Source: Desulfarculaceae bacterium | GTDB taxonomy: Bacteria; Desulfobacterota; Desulfarculia; Desulfarculales; Desulfarculaceae | Assembly (NCBI GenBank): GCA_020444545.1 | Contig: JAHLKT010000002.1 | Coordinates: 464,870 to 528,869 of the forward strand | Length of the DNA stretch: 64,000 nucleotides | Direction: 5' to 3' | In this document: positions 54,047 to 62,912 of the stretch, in pieces | Position numbering within the stretch: position 1 is the stretch's first letter | Layout of the letters: every line of letters begins with the position of its first letter | The notes under the pieces: generated by a model | Databases searched by the model: none | What the model saw: only the letters and a program-made list of their open reading frames with translations | What the model was told of the DNA's origin: nothing | Translations under genes and position numbers: made by a program

Positions 54047-56232
54047 GCCTCGTCCTTTTCTTCCGCCGTCAGACGGCGCTTGGACCAGGCGGCCAGCAGG
54101 AACAGCGCGGCGGCGGCGGCCACCACGGCGGCGATCTGCCAGGGGCCGGGGTCCTGTATGGCGCTTTTCACCCTGCCAGCGAAGGTGGTGAACAGGACCA
54201 CCCCGGGCAGCAGGCCCAAAGCGGTGCCCAGGGCGAAGTCGCGGAAGCTGATGTGCGAGGCCCCGGCCACCAGGTTGACCACCGTGAAGGGGGCCACCGG
54301 CAGGTTGCGCATGATGGCTACGTTGATGATGCCGTGTTCGGCCAGCCGGCGGCTCAGTTCGTTGAGGCCGTCGCCGGCCAGCCGCTCCACCGCCTCGCGC
54401 CCCAGCAGGCGGCCGATCCAATAGAAGGCCACCGCGCTTAGCAGGCAGCCGCCTAGGGCATAGAGCGGGCTGAGCCAGGGGCTGAAGACCAGGCCGGTGG
54501 CCAGCATGAGCAGAGTCACCGGCAGCATCACCGCCCCGCCCAGTAAAAAGGCCCCCAGCACCAAAAGCACCCCGGTGGCGCCGTGACTGAACCGGTAGGC
54601 CCAGGAGGCCAGGGCCGAGGCGTCGAGCACCCCGGACAGGGGGCCCCAGCGCCAAGCCACGGCCAGGCCTCCCAGTACCAGCAGGAGAATCAGCAGGCCG
54701 ACCAGCTTGCCTTTGGAGGCCAGGCGGGTCTCGTCGGGCAAGAACTTCTTGGCCAGGCTCTTGGCCTCGATGGGCTTTTCCGGGTCCAGGAGGTCCCTGT
54801 CCATCAGCTCGGGGTCCAGCCACTCGGGCGGATGCTCGTCCAGCTCCCGCAGGCTGCGCCCCGGGCCACGCAGGGATTCCACCGCCGCTATCAAGGAGCC
54901 CTTTTCCCGCACCGCCACGCCCACGTCCTCGGGGGCCACGTCCAGGTGCTCGCCCAACAGGCGGTCTCGGAGGGCGGCAATACCCGAGGCCGTCTTTGGG
55001 TCGCCGGCCTCGATCGCCAGGTCGCACTCGGTGTCCAGGCCCATGGAGCGGTTGGAGGCGTTGGCCGAGCCCACCTTCAAAAGCTGATGGTCCACGATCA
55101 GCACCTTGGAATGCACATTGACGAACTCTCCCTCGCCCAGTCCGGGGACGTGGGGATAGTAGACTTTCAGGCGACCATGCTGGTCCGCCTCGCGCAGTCT
55201 TCTCAGCAGGCGGATGCGCAGGGCGTGCATGGTGCTTTCCTCCAGCCAGCCCACCGCCCGCCGGGGGAGGATCAATATCACCTCGGGCCCCTCGGCCTCG
55301 CGCAGACGCTCGGCCAGGCCCTGGCCTATTTTCCAGGAGGTGAGGTACTGGTTCTCGAGGAATATGAAGTGCTGGGCCGAGGCGATGGCGTCGAGATGAA
55401 GCCGCTCCACTTCGCGGATTTCAGGCTCGCCGTCATAGGCCGGCAGGGTCCGCGCCAGGGCTACCTCGATATCGTGAAAAGCGGGCGCGACCTCCCCGGG
55501 CCAAGGGTCGGCCCCGGCTTCGGGCGGCGCGGAGAGTTCCTCGCCCTGCGATCTTTGCCAGCGCCAGCGGAAGAGCTCACCTAGGCAGGCGGCCGCCGGG
55601 CCCTGCACCATGGCCTGCACGTCGTGGAAGGGGCCATAGTTTTTCCCCCTGGAATTGATCCGCCTCGTGTCCTCGGGAGAGTGCTCGTGAGTGTCCCAGC
55701 GGTTGCGGGCCAGATCGAATCCGCCCAGCAGGGCCAGCTCGTCGTCGACCACGATCACCTTTTGGTGGTGCGAGGCTCCCAAAGGGTGCTTGCCGTCCAT
55801 GGCGAACCTCACCCCGCCGTCGGTGCGCCAGCCTAGATGGAAGATTGGTAGGAACTCACGCTCCAGGGCGTAGATCATGGCGAAGTCCCAGTTGAGGATG
55901 TAAACCCGCAACTGGGGACGTTTCTCGCTCAACCGGCTGAGGAACTCGCCCAAATAAAGGGGAGGCTCGTCGTGGCCCCGGTTTAGATGCAGCTTGCTGT
56001 CGATGTCCCAACTGAGGACGTAAAGGCTATGCTGGGCTTGTTGTGCCACCTGAACAAGGGCGTCAAAAAACTCCTCACCGTCCACCAACACGGCCAGGCG
56101 TTGGGCGCGTGCCAAGCGCCAAGCATTGCGGCCGGATTGCAGGATAGGGCCGCCTTCGGACCGGCCGTGGCGCTTGGCGCTTTCCCGCGGCGTCAAGGAG
56201 GAAGAATCTCGCTGGAACGTATCGTTGTCCAT
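54043..56232 (-). CDS. Phospholipase D/cardiolipin-synthase-like protein fused to a VTT (TVP38/DedA-like) membrane domain
   Basis: A 729-residue protein. Two HKD catalytic motifs of the PLD superfamily are present: HQKVIVVDD with histidine at residue 156, and HSKVLIVDHQLLKVGSANASNRS with histidine at 374. From about 520 a membrane domain follows with several helices, FLLGGAVMLPVTLLMLATG, NLPVAPFTVVNLVAG and SFRDFALGT, typical of VTT/TVP38 proteins. It may synthesise or remodel phospholipids at the inner membrane, perhaps moving them between leaflets. Its last codons overlap the EEP gene. ATG 56232 is used; the flanking upstream region is intergenic. Confidence 0.85.
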   Translation of the reverse strand: MDNDTFQRDSSSLTPRESAKRHGRSEGGPILQSGRNAWRLARAQRLAVLVDGEEFFDALVQVAQQAQHSLYVLSWDIDSKLHLNRGHDEPPLYLGEFLSRLSEKRPQLRVYILNWDFAMIYALEREFLPIFHLGWRTDGGVRFAMDGKHPLGASHHQKVIVVDDELALLGGFDLARNRWDTHEHSPEDTRRINSRGKNYGPFHDVQAMVQGPAAACLGELFRWRWQRSQGEELSAPPEAGADPWPGEVAPAFHDIEVALARTLPAYDGEPEIREVERLHLDAIASAQHFIFLENQYLTSWKIGQGLAERLREAEGPEVILILPRRAVGWLEESTMHALRIRLLRRLREADQHGRLKVYYPHVPGLGEGEFVNVHSKVLIVDHQLLKVGSANASNRSMGLDTECDLAIEAGDPKTASGIAALRDRLLGEHLDVAPEDVGVAVREKGSLIAAVESLRGPGRSLRELDEHPPEWLDPELMDRDLLDPEKPIEAKSLAKKFLPDETRLASKGKLVGLLILLLVLGGLAVAWRWGPLSGVLDASALASWAYRFSHGATGVLLVLGAFLLGGAVMLPVTLLMLATGLVFSPWLSPLYALGGCLLSAVAFYWIGRLLGREAVERLAGDGLNELSRRLAEHGIINVAIMRNLPVAPFTVVNLVAGASHISFRDFALGTALGLLPGVVLFTTFAGRVKSAIQDPGPWQIAAVVAAAAALFLLAAWSKRRLTAEEKDEA

Positions 56233-56538
56233 GAGGAAGCGCGGTTCAGTGCCTGCGGGCGGCGTTGGACAGTGATTCTAACATCTTAATAATAGCCTAA
56301 ACCAATAGAGGTTGTCTCGCCAGTCCACATCTAACGAAGCCCCGTACACCCCACCATCATCATTAGGCAGATGACTTCTGGCCGATGCCAGGTCTTATTT
56401 GTATCCCGAATCATGAGCAATAGGTACTTACTGTCAATCGGCATTGAAAATTGATCCAGGATAGGCGTCGAATGCTGACCCACCTCCGTACGCAATGGTT
56501 TGGCCTCCTTTGGGGGCTTTGGTGTTTGAGGTTCTAAG
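56233..56538. other. Gene-free stretch at the right end of the island
   Basis: These 306 bases carry no supported gene. TGACCCA-type repeats near 56478 resemble those on the other side of the istB remnant and may be the far end of a collapsed IS21-type element. Confidence 0.5.
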
Positions 56539-56710
56539 TCAGTACCTGCTCTTGAACCTACGGCTTTCGTAGCCGTTTTCGATGATGCCGCAGTGGTGGG
56601 TCAGGCGATCCAAGAGTGCGGTGGTCATCTTGGCGCTGTGGAGGATGCCTGGCTGAGGACGGGTCAATTTTGGACGCCAATTACTGCCAAAACTGGGTCA
56701 TTTTTGCATG
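56539..56710 (-). mobile_element. IS21-family remnant (3' end of istB and terminal repeats)
   Basis: On the minus strand about 32 codons ending at 56539 read [22 protein letters not shown] followed by a serine/arginine-rich end, the typical C-terminus of an IstB helper ATPase, in two short pieces. Outside it, near 56663-56710, two imperfect 21-22-base direct repeats begin GGGTCA and contain TTTTGGACGCCAATT or TTTTTGCATGCCGATT, like the multiple terminal repeats of IS21 elements. istA and most of istB are gone. Confidence 0.65.
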
Positions 56711-56771
56711 CCGATTCACAGCCATCACCTGCGTCTGACAGAATTCAGGATGCCAGACGGCTGCCAGACGC

Positions 56772-56806
56772 AAAACGGGCACTTGCAACATGCAAGTGCC
56801 CGTTTT
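56772..56806 (-). terminator. Rho-independent terminator of tRNA-Leu(GAG)
   Basis: A perfect 15-bp stem (56772-56786 with 56792-56806) with a five-base loop, starting 14 bases beyond the tRNA end and ending in TTTT on the minus strand. Confidence 0.9.
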
Positions 56807-56808
56807 AT

Positions 56809-56847
56809 GGTTCTATGTGTGGTGCCGTCGGCCGGATTTGAACCGGC
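56809..56847 (-). repeat. Right attachment repeat within tRNA-Leu(GAG)
   Basis: Identical over 39 bases to 35931-35969. It covers the 3' 28 bases of the intact tRNA gene and 11 bases downstream, the expected crossover site of a tRNA-specific integrase. Confidence 0.9.
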
Positions 56848-56905
56848 ACGGGTCGCCCCACCGCCCCCTCAAGACGGCGTGTCTACCAAATTCCACCACG
56901 ACGGC
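56820..56905 (-). tRNA. tRNA-Leu, anticodon GAG
   Basis: An 86-base class II tRNA including the encoded CCA. The acceptor stem GCCGTCG pairs with CGACGGC, the anticodon loop TTGAGGG gives GAG, and a long variable arm and the T loop GTTCAAA are present. It follows secG by 31 bases on the same strand, matching the secG-leuU linkage of Escherichia coli, and is probably co-transcribed with secG. Confidence 0.95.
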
Positions 56906-56936
56906 ACTTGGAAAATCATCGTATGCCCCGCTAGCC

Positions 56937-57287
56937 TTACTTGGTGGCCGGAGCCGGGGTCTTGGGGGCTGGGGCCGGAGCAGCCGGAGCGGCCTGCTTG
57001 GCCGGAGCGGCCATGGGGGCCGCGGCCTTGCCCGTGCCCTCCATGACGGAAGAGGGCGCGCCCTGATGGCCTAGGATGGCCAGGCCCAGGGAGGTGAGCA
57101 TGAACACGATGGCCACCACGGTGGTCAGTTTGCTCAGGAAAGTGGCCGCGCCGGCGCTGCCGAAGACGGTCTGGGAAGACCCGCCGAAAGCCGCGCCGAT
57201 GGAGGCGCCCTTGCCGGTCTGCAAGAGGACCACCAGGACCAGGGTTACGCTGGACAGGAGATGAATGATCAGGGTAATGGTGTCCAT
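56937..57287 (-). CDS. secG: Preprotein translocase subunit SecG
   Basis: A 116-residue SecG with two membrane helices. The family signature LLQTGKGASIGAAFGGSSQTVFG lies near residues 21-43 (given here in parts: QTGKGA, FGGSSQTVFGS), between the helices. A proline/alanine-rich tail from about residue 80 is common in this group. It assists SecYE in protein export. It is the fourth gene of the gap-pgk-tpiA-secG unit. Confidence 0.93.
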   Translation of the reverse strand: MDTITLIIHLLSSVTLVLVVLLQTGKGASIGAAFGGSSQTVFGSAGAATFLSKLTTVVAIVFMLTSLGLAILGHQGAPSSVMEGTGKAAAPMAAPAKQAAPAAPAPAPKTPAPATK

Positions 57288-57306
57288 GAACTCGAGTTTC
57301 TTCCAG

Positions 57307-58059
57307 TTAGGCCGCCTGGATAATCCCCAGAAAGCTTTCGGCGGACAAGGAGGCCCCGCCTACCAGGGCTCCGTCCACCTCGGGTTGATTCAACAAGCCG
57401 GCCGCGTTGGACGACTTGACACTACCTCCATACAGGATTCTGGTGGAGTTCGCAACGTCTTTGTTAAATCGGGCCCCTAGCCATGCCCGAATATAGGCGT
57501 GCGCCTCGTTGGCCTGCTCGTTGGAGGCGGTCAAACCGGTGCCGATGGCCCACACCGGCTCATAGGCGATAGTGATCTTGTTGGCGTGTCCCGGCATGAA
57601 CCCGGCCAGGGCCCCGGCCAGTTGGCTCTCCAAAACGCCTTCGGTCTGGCCGCTCTCGCGCTCGGCCTGGGTCTCGCCCACGCAGAGGATGGGCAACAGC
57701 CCGGCCCGCAGCGCGGCCTCCATGCGCAGGCGGCAGGTGCGCTCGGTCTCGCCGAAGTACTGTCGCCGCTCGCTGTGGCCCACCAGCACGTAGCGCGCCC
57801 CGGCCGCTTTGAGGAAAGGCCCGCTTACCTCGCCGGTGTAGGCGCCCTCGTCCTCCCAGAAGAGGTTCTGGCCGCCCACCAGCACCGGGCTGGAGCTCAG
57901 ACTCAGCGCCACGGGCTCCAGGGCCAAAAAGCCCGGGATCACCAGCACATCCAGGTCGTCGCGCACCAGGCCGGAGGCGATATCCCCGGCCAGGGTAACC
58001 GCCTCTTCCACGGTCTTGTTGAGCTTCCAGTTGCCGGCAATGAGCAGTCTGCGCGCCAT
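57307..58059 (-). CDS. tpiA: Triose-phosphate isomerase
   Basis: A 250-residue TIM-barrel enzyme of normal length that interconverts dihydroxyacetone phosphate and glyceraldehyde 3-phosphate. The active-site lysine is in AGNWKLN near residue 12, the histidine in VGHSERR near 94, and the glutamate in AYEPVWAIGTG near 166. The phosphate-binding end has YGGSVKSSNA and GALVGGASL. It lies between pgk and secG with short gaps. Confidence 0.96.
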   Translation of the reverse strand: MARRLLIAGNWKLNKTVEEAVTLAGDIASGLVRDDLDVLVIPGFLALEPVALSLSSSPVLVGGQNLFWEDEGAYTGEVSGPFLKAAGARYVLVGHSERRQYFGETERTCRLRMEAALRAGLLPILCVGETQAERESGQTEGVLESQLAGALAGFMPGHANKITIAYEPVWAIGTGLTASNEQANEAHAYIRAWLGARFNKDVANSTRILYGGSVKSSNAAGLLNQPEVDGALVGGASLSAESFLGIIQAA

Positions 58060-58078
58060 TAGGTCCTTCTCCCTGTGT

Positions 58079-59290
58079 CTAGTGGGCCGAGCCGCCGTTT
58101 TCCAGGCCGGTGTAGCCGCCCAGGGCCTCCACCGCGGGCAACACCTCGCCGGTGAGGAGCGCCAGGAAGGCGCCGCCGCCGGTGGAGATGTAGCTGATGT
58201 TCTCGATCTCCCCGGCGTTACTCACCGCCACGTCGGTGTCGCCGCCGCCGATGATGGTCATGGCGTAGGTCTGGGCCACTGTGGAGACCATGTTGTAGGT
58301 GCCGCGCGAGAAGGCGTCCATCTCAAAGGCGCCCATGGGCCCGTTCCAGATGATGGTCTTGCAGTCGCGCAAGGCCTCGCGGTAGAGCAGGCTGGTGGCC
58401 GGCCCTATGTCCATGATCATCCATTCCTTGGGCACGTCCAACACGGTGACCAGCTTGGTCTCGGCGTGGCGGTCGAAGCGGTCGGCCACCACGCAGTCCA
58501 CCGGGATGTAAACCTTCACCCCGGCGGCCTTGGCGTTTTTTAAGAGCACGTTGGCCACGGGCACCAGCTCGGGCTCGTGCAGGCTCTTGCCCACGTCGAT
58601 GCCCACGCTCATCAGGAAGGTGTTGGCCATGGCCCCGCCGATGACGATCTTGTCCGCGTGCTCCAGGAGGTTCTCCAGGGCCGGGAGCTTGGTCATGGCC
58701 TTGGCCCCGCCCAGGACCGCCGCCAGGGGCCGGGCCGGGTCCAGCATGGCCCGCCGGAAGTAGTCCAGCTCCTTCTTCATGGTGAAGCCGGCCACGCTGA
58801 TGGGGGCGTAGTTCACCACGGCTACCACCGAGGCGTTCTCGCGGTGAGCCACCGCAAAGGCGTCATCCACGTACACGTCGCAGAGCTTGCCCAGGGCCTG
58901 GCCGAACTCGGGTTCGTTGTCGGTCTCGCCCTTGTGGAAGCGCAGGTTCTCCAGCATCACCACCTGGCCGGGCTTCATCTGCTCGATGAGCTTCTCCACC
59001 TCGGGGCCCACGCAGTCCGGGGCCATGGTGACCTCTTTTTTGAGCAAACGGCCCAGGCGGCGGGCCACCGGAGCCATGGAGAACTCCTCGGCAGGCTTAC
59101 CCTTGGGACGGCCCATGTGGCTGGCCACGATGACCTTGGCGTCCTCGTCCAGGGCGTAGTTGATGGTGGGCAAGGCGGCCCGGATGCGGTTGTCGTCGGT
59201 TATGTTGCCTTCCGCGTCCAAAGGCACGTTGAAGTCAACCCGGATCAGCACCCGTTTGCCGGCGAGATCGACCTGATTTATGTATTGCAA
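58079..59290 (-). CDS. pgk: Phosphoglycerate kinase
   Basis: A 403-residue enzyme catalysing phosphate transfer between 1,3-bisphosphoglycerate and ADP. The substrate-binding start [13 protein letters not shown], the SHMGRPKGK motif near 58 and the C-terminal nucleotide motifs WNGPMGAFE and GGGDTDVAV are all present. The start is TTG 59290 with GAAGGG upstream; no ATG precedes the conserved region. It lies about 100 bases after gap. Confidence 0.95.
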   Translation of the reverse strand: MQYINQVDLAGKRVLIRVDFNVPLDAEGNITDDNRIRAALPTINYALDEDAKVIVASHMGRPKGKPAEEFSMAPVARRLGRLLKKEVTMAPDCVGPEVEKLIEQMKPGQVVMLENLRFHKGETDNEPEFGQALGKLCDVYVDDAFAVAHRENASVVAVVNYAPISVAGFTMKKELDYFRRAMLDPARPLAAVLGGAKAMTKLPALENLLEHADKIVIGGAMANTFLMSVGIDVGKSLHEPELVPVANVLLKNAKAAGVKVYIPVDCVVADRFDRHAETKLVTVLDVPKEWMIMDIGPATSLLYREALRDCKTIIWNGPMGAFEMDAFSRGTYNMVSTVAQTYAMTIIGGGDTDVAVSNAGEIENISYISTGGGAFLALLTGEVLPAVEALGGYTGLENGGSAH

Positions 59291-59396
59291 CTGACTACCC
59301 TTCTCCCAAGGGGAACGCGGCGGCGCGGGGGCCCCTCAACCCCCTCGCCGCCCGTTATTGGCTCTCCCTGGCCGGCGGAATCATGCCCGGGCCGGC

Positions 59397-60404
59397 CTAC
59401 ATGCTCCTGGCGACCAGGGCCGCCAGATCCACCAGACGGGCGGCGTACCCCATCTCGTTGTCGTACCAGGCCAGCACCTTGACCATGCGTCCGCCGATGA
59501 CCTGGGTCAGGGGGGCGTCCACCACCGAAGAGTAGGGGCTGCCCGTGTAATCTATGGAAACCAAAGGTATTTCCGTTACCATCAGGACGCCCTTCATGGG
59601 GCCGTCCGCTGCCTCCTTGAGCGCGTCGTTCACCTCGGCCACGGTCACGTCCTTGGCCAGGCGGCAGGTCAGGTCCACCAGGGACACGTCCGGGGTGGGC
59701 ACCCGGATGGCGAAGCCGTCCAGCTTGCCTTCCATCTCGGGCAGCACCAAGGTAACCGCCTTGGCCGCGCCGGTGGTGGTGGGGATCATGCTCAGGGCCG
59801 CGGCCCGCGCCCGCCGGATGTCCTTGGAGCTGCCGTCCAAAATGCGCTGGCTCATGGTGTAGGCGTGGGTGGTGGTCAGCAGGCCGTGCTCGATGCCGAA
59901 GCTGTCGTTCAAGACCTTGACCACCGGGGCCAGGCAGTTGGTGGTGCAGGAGGCGTTGGAGACGATCTGGTGCTTGGCCGGGTCGTACTGGTGGTCGTTG
60001 ACCCCCATGACCACGGTCAGGTCCGGGTCCTTGCCCGGCGCGCCCATGACCACCCGCTCGGCCCCGGCCTCCAAATGGCCGCCGCACTCTTCCTTGGTTT
60101 TGAACTTGCCGGTGGTCTCCAGCACCAGGTCCGCCTCCTTGGGGCCCCAGTAGCACTGGTGGGGAACGTCCCGGCGGGTAATGGCCACCCGGTTGCCGTT
60201 GATGATCAGGTCGTCGCCCTCGTAGCTCACCTCGGCGTCATAGGTGCGGTGCACGGAGTCGTATTTGAGCAGGTGGGCCAGCTGAGCCGTATCGGCCCGG
60301 GCGTTAATGGCCACCAGCTTCAGTTCGGGATGACCCTTGCCCAGGATGCGGGTGGCCAGCCTTCCGATGCGTCCAAAGCCGTTAATGCCGACAGTCACTG
60401 CCAT
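59397..60404 (-). CDS. gap: Glyceraldehyde-3-phosphate dehydrogenase
   Basis: A 335-residue enzyme of the NAD-type GapA family. The Rossmann start VGINGFGRIGR lies at residues 5-15, the catalytic cysteine in SNASCTTNCLAP near 152, and the phosphate-binding SMIPTTTGAAKAV near 208. The residues after the first strand (AINARADT) lack the Asp32 of strictly NAD-dependent enzymes at the typical place, so cofactor preference is uncertain. ATG 60404 has AGGAGG upstream. It heads the gap-pgk-tpiA-secG unit. Confidence 0.95.
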   Translation of the reverse strand: MAVTVGINGFGRIGRLATRILGKGHPELKLVAINARADTAQLAHLLKYDSVHRTYDAEVSYEGDDLIINGNRVAITRRDVPHQCYWGPKEADLVLETTGKFKTKEECGGHLEAGAERVVMGAPGKDPDLTVVMGVNDHQYDPAKHQIVSNASCTTNCLAPVVKVLNDSFGIEHGLLTTTHAYTMSQRILDGSSKDIRRARAAALSMIPTTTGAAKAVTLVLPEMEGKLDGFAIRVPTPDVSLVDLTCRLAKDVTVAEVNDALKEAADGPMKGVLMVTEIPLVSIDYTGSPYSSVVDAPLTQVIGGRMVKVLAWYDNEMGYAARLVDLAALVARSM

Positions 60405-60533
60405 GGCGGGTAAACCTCCTTGGAGAGGTGATGCAAATTAGATTGCGGGAACGTTGTACAGGGACAAGGGCGCCCACCCGGCGCACCTTGGCGGCCGGGC
60501 CGAGGACAATCCCTGTAATCTCTTTAATCCCCT

Positions 60534-60545
60534 AGGGTTAACCCT
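60534..60545. promoter_or_regulatory. 12-bp perfect palindrome upstream of gap
   Basis: AGGGTTAACCCT, about 130 bases before the gap start and 110 after the rimI stop. It could be an operator for a regulator of the glycolytic genes. Direct TTAAGG repeats near 60597 and 60607 lie nearby. Confidence 0.35.
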
Positions 60546-60653
60546 GGGAAAACAATAAGTATTACCAACCCCGGCACCCAAAATGAGGGTTGACTTTAAG
60601 GTAAACTTAAGGGGGGGTGGGGGTCAAGAAATTTCCCCAACATTGTTAGCCGG

Positions 60654-61160
60654 CTACAAGTCTCGCCCCATGAGGATGGCGTCCTCGTTCTCGGGCTGGT
60701 AGTAGCGGGGCCGCACCCCCAGGCGGGCGTAGCCCAGGGACTGGTATAGGGCCAGGGCCGCCGCGTTGCCCGCGCGAACCTCCAGGCCGCTCCACACCGC
60801 GCCCAGGCCCTTGGCCTCGGCCAGGGCAGTGAGCAGCAACCAGCGGCCCACGCCCCGGCGCTTGTACTCCGGGTCCACCGCGATGTTCTGCACCTGGGCC
60901 TCGCCGGCCACCAGCCATAGGATGATGTAGCCCACCACCCGCTCCGTGCCCGCCTCCAGGGCCACCCGGTCCATAGCCCAGGGCAGGCTCAGCTCGTGGG
61001 CGAACATGCCCCGCGACCAGGGGTTGGCAAAGCATTGCCCCTCAATGGCCACCACCTGCTCCAGGTGGGCCTGGCGCAGGGTTTGGTAGGTGATATCCAG
61101 GCCGGGAGGAAGGACGGGCTCAGGCAGAGAGCAGCTCGCCGGCGGCGGAGATGGCGTCAC
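60654..61160 (-). CDS. rimI: Ribosomal protein S18 alanine N-acetyltransferase-like GNAT protein RimI
   Basis: A 168-residue GNAT acetyltransferase. The acetyl-CoA binding pyrophosphate loop reads VDPEYKRRGVGRWLL near residue 98, preceded by QVQNIAV and followed by LEVRAGNAAALALYQSLGY, a pattern characteristic of RimI. The usual N-terminal EGQCFANPWS is present near 40. The first 25 residues overlap the previous gene by 41 bases and could be shorter in reality. Confidence 0.85.
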   Translation of the reverse strand: MTPSPPPASCSLPEPVLPPGLDITYQTLRQAHLEQVVAIEGQCFANPWSRGMFAHELSLPWAMDRVALEAGTERVVGYIILWLVAGEAQVQNIAVDPEYKRRGVGRWLLLTALAEAKGLGAVWSGLEVRAGNAAALALYQSLGYARLGVRPRYYQPENEDAILMGRDL

Positions 61161-61518
61161 GGCCAGCCTCGCAGACCTTGCGGGCCAGCTCTTGCAAGCC
61201 GACGCCGTCGCGGCCGGTGGCCGCTTTGATCATCATGGGCAGGTTCACCCCGGTCACCACCTCCACCCGGTTCTCTTCCAGGAAGGTGAGGGAGATGTTG
61301 TTGGGCGAGCCGCCGAACATGTCGGTAAGCACCAGGACCCCGTCGCCCACGTCCACCTTGTCGATGGCCGACTCCAGGCGGCCGTGCAGCTTCTCGGCCT
61401 CCAGGGAGGAGTCCACGGTGACCGTGGCCGCCTGCTCCACCTTGCCCAGAATGAACTCGGCGGCATTGAGCAGTTCGCGGCCCAGACGGGCGTGGGTTAT
61501 GATCACCAATCCGATCAA
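61120..61518 (-). CDS. PTS mannose-type EIIA domain protein
   Basis: A 132-residue EIIA(Man)-like protein. The phosphorylation histidine is at residue 9 in VIITHARLGRELL, and the second family mark is VLTDMFGGSPNN near 62-73. No EIIB, EIIC or EIID genes accompany it, so it probably regulates rather than transports sugar. In this position after rapZ it is part of the regulatory PTS of deltaproteobacteria. Confidence 0.9.
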   Translation of the reverse strand: MIGLVIITHARLGRELLNAAEFILGKVEQAATVTVDSSLEAEKLHGRLESAIDKVDVGDGVLVLTDMFGGSPNNISLTFLEENRVEVVTGVNLPMMIKAATGRDGVGLQELARKVCEAGRDAISAAGELLSA

Positions 61519-61521
61519 GTT

Positions 61522-62409
61522 TCAATCCAATGCTACGTCGCGGTGCCGGATGGTCAGGCGGGTGCCCGGGATATTCAGCTCCCGGGCCAGCCATTCCACC
61601 ACGGCCACCGAACGGTGGTGGCCCCCGGTGCATCCAAGGGCCACGGTGAGCTGGGTCTTGCCTTCCCGCTGGTAGCGGGGCAGAAGAAAATCCAACAAGC
61701 TTTTGAATCTCGTAAGGAAATCCTCGGCGATCCCGTCTCGAAAAACGTAATCTACCACCCGGGCGTCGCGCCCGTCAAGCTGGCGCAGCTCGTCCACGAA
61801 GTGGGGGTTGGGCAGAAAGCGCACGTCCATGACCACGTCCGCTTCCTGGGGCAGGCCGTGCTTGAAGCCGAAGGACAACAGGTTCACCTGCATCTCGGCC
61901 GGGCCGCCCTCCTGGCTGTAGGTGCACACGATCTCCATGCGCAGGTCGTGCACCGTGAAGCGGCTGGTGTCGATGATCTGGTGGGCCATGGCCCGGATGG
62001 GGGCCATGAGCTTCCGCTCGCGCTCCAGGCCCACCCGCACCGACTCCCCGGGCTCGGACAGGGGGGGCTTGCGCCGCGTCTCGGAGAAGCGGCGGATGAG
62101 CACCTCGTCGTTGGCCTCCAGGAACAACAGCTCCAGGCGGTGGCCGGCGTTGGCCAGGCGCAGATAGGTGTTGGGAAAGCGCTCCACAAAGCCGCGGCCG
62201 CGCACGTCCATGCCCAGGGCGGCTTGGAAGGGTGTGTTCAGGGAGCTGAGGGGAAGCTTTACAAAAGCGGGCAGAAGCTCCACCGGCAGGTTGTCCACCG
62301 CGTAGTAGCCCAGGTCTTCCAGGGCCTTCAAGGCGGTGGACTTGCCCGATCCCGACAGGCCGGTGATGACCACGAAGCGGGAGGGGCTGGAGTCTGGCTT
62401 GGGGCTCAT
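61522..62409 (-). CDS. rapZ: RNase adapter/P-loop protein RapZ
   Basis: A 295-residue protein. The Walker A motif GLSGSGKST is near residues 18-26, with YAVDNLPVELLP soon after. The C-terminal domain has the conserved VDVRFLPNPHFVDELR-like stretch, here VMDVRFLPNPHFV, and GCTGGHHRSVAVVE. In enterobacteria it controls GlmZ sRNA processing and glucosamine-6-phosphate synthesis; in other groups the target is less clear. It is placed between ptsN and the EIIA gene as in many proteobacteria. Confidence 0.93.
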   Translation of the reverse strand: MSPKPDSSPSRFVVITGLSGSGKSTALKALEDLGYYAVDNLPVELLPAFVKLPLSSLNTPFQAALGMDVRGRGFVERFPNTYLRLANAGHRLELLFLEANDEVLIRRFSETRRKPPLSEPGESVRVGLERERKLMAPIRAMAHQIIDTSRFTVHDLRMEIVCTYSQEGGPAEMQVNLLSFGFKHGLPQEADVVMDVRFLPNPHFVDELRQLDGRDARVVDYVFRDGIAEDFLTRFKSLLDFLLPRYQREGKTQLTVALGCTGGHHRSVAVVEWLARELNIPGTRLTIRHRDVALD

Positions 62410-62436
62410 GCCGGCTACGCCGTCTCTGAGGCAGGC

Positions 62437-62898
62437 TTAGAACTCTTCGTCTTGCGCCTCTATGATCTCGTAAATCTCGCGGGCGTCGCCGGCTTCCAGA
62501 AGCTCCTGGCGCACCGCGTTGCTTTTGAGCAGGCGGCTTATGCGGGCCAGGGCCTTGAGATGGGTGCCGGCGCTGTTGTCCGGGGCCACCACCAGGAAGA
62601 AAAGGTGGGCGGGCTTGCCGTCCAGGGAATCGAAATCCACCCCCGCCCGTGAGCGCCCGAAGGTGAGCATCAGTTCGTTCAGGCCCACCATCTTGCCGTG
62701 GGGGATGGCTATGCCGTCGCCGATGCCGGTGGAGCCCAGCTTTTCGCGCTCCACCAACACCTCCATGAGCGCGCCGAGCTCGATCTCCGGGTGCTGGGCC
62801 AACAGGGGGCGGCAGAGCTCTTCCATGACCGCGCGTTTGCCGCGGCCGGCCAGGTCGGCCACCACCTGATCAGGGCTGAGTATGTCGGTGAGCTTCAT
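62437..62898 (-). CDS. ptsN: Nitrogen-regulatory PTS EIIA protein PtsN
   Basis: A 153-residue EIIA(Fru/Ntr)-type protein. The phosphoacceptor histidine lies near residue 66 in GIAIPHGKM, preceded by REKLGSTGIGDG. It acts in the nitrogen PTS branch, often signalling on potassium uptake or sigma-54-linked functions. It follows hpf by 14 bases. Confidence 0.93.
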   Translation of the reverse strand: MKLTDILSPDQVVADLAGRGKRAVMEELCRPLLAQHPEIELGALMEVLVEREKLGSTGIGDGIAIPHGKMVGLNELMLTFGRSRAGVDFDSLDGKPAHLFFLVVAPDNSAGTHLKALARISRLLKSNAVRQELLEAGDAREIYEIIEAQDEEF

Positions 62899-62912
62899 GG
62901 ACCGTTCCTAGG

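Noticed and set aside
54047-55027. Upstream extension of the EEP gene frame
   Set aside because: The extension lies wholly inside the PLD-VTT gene and has out-of-frame composition; EEP motifs begin only after 54046.
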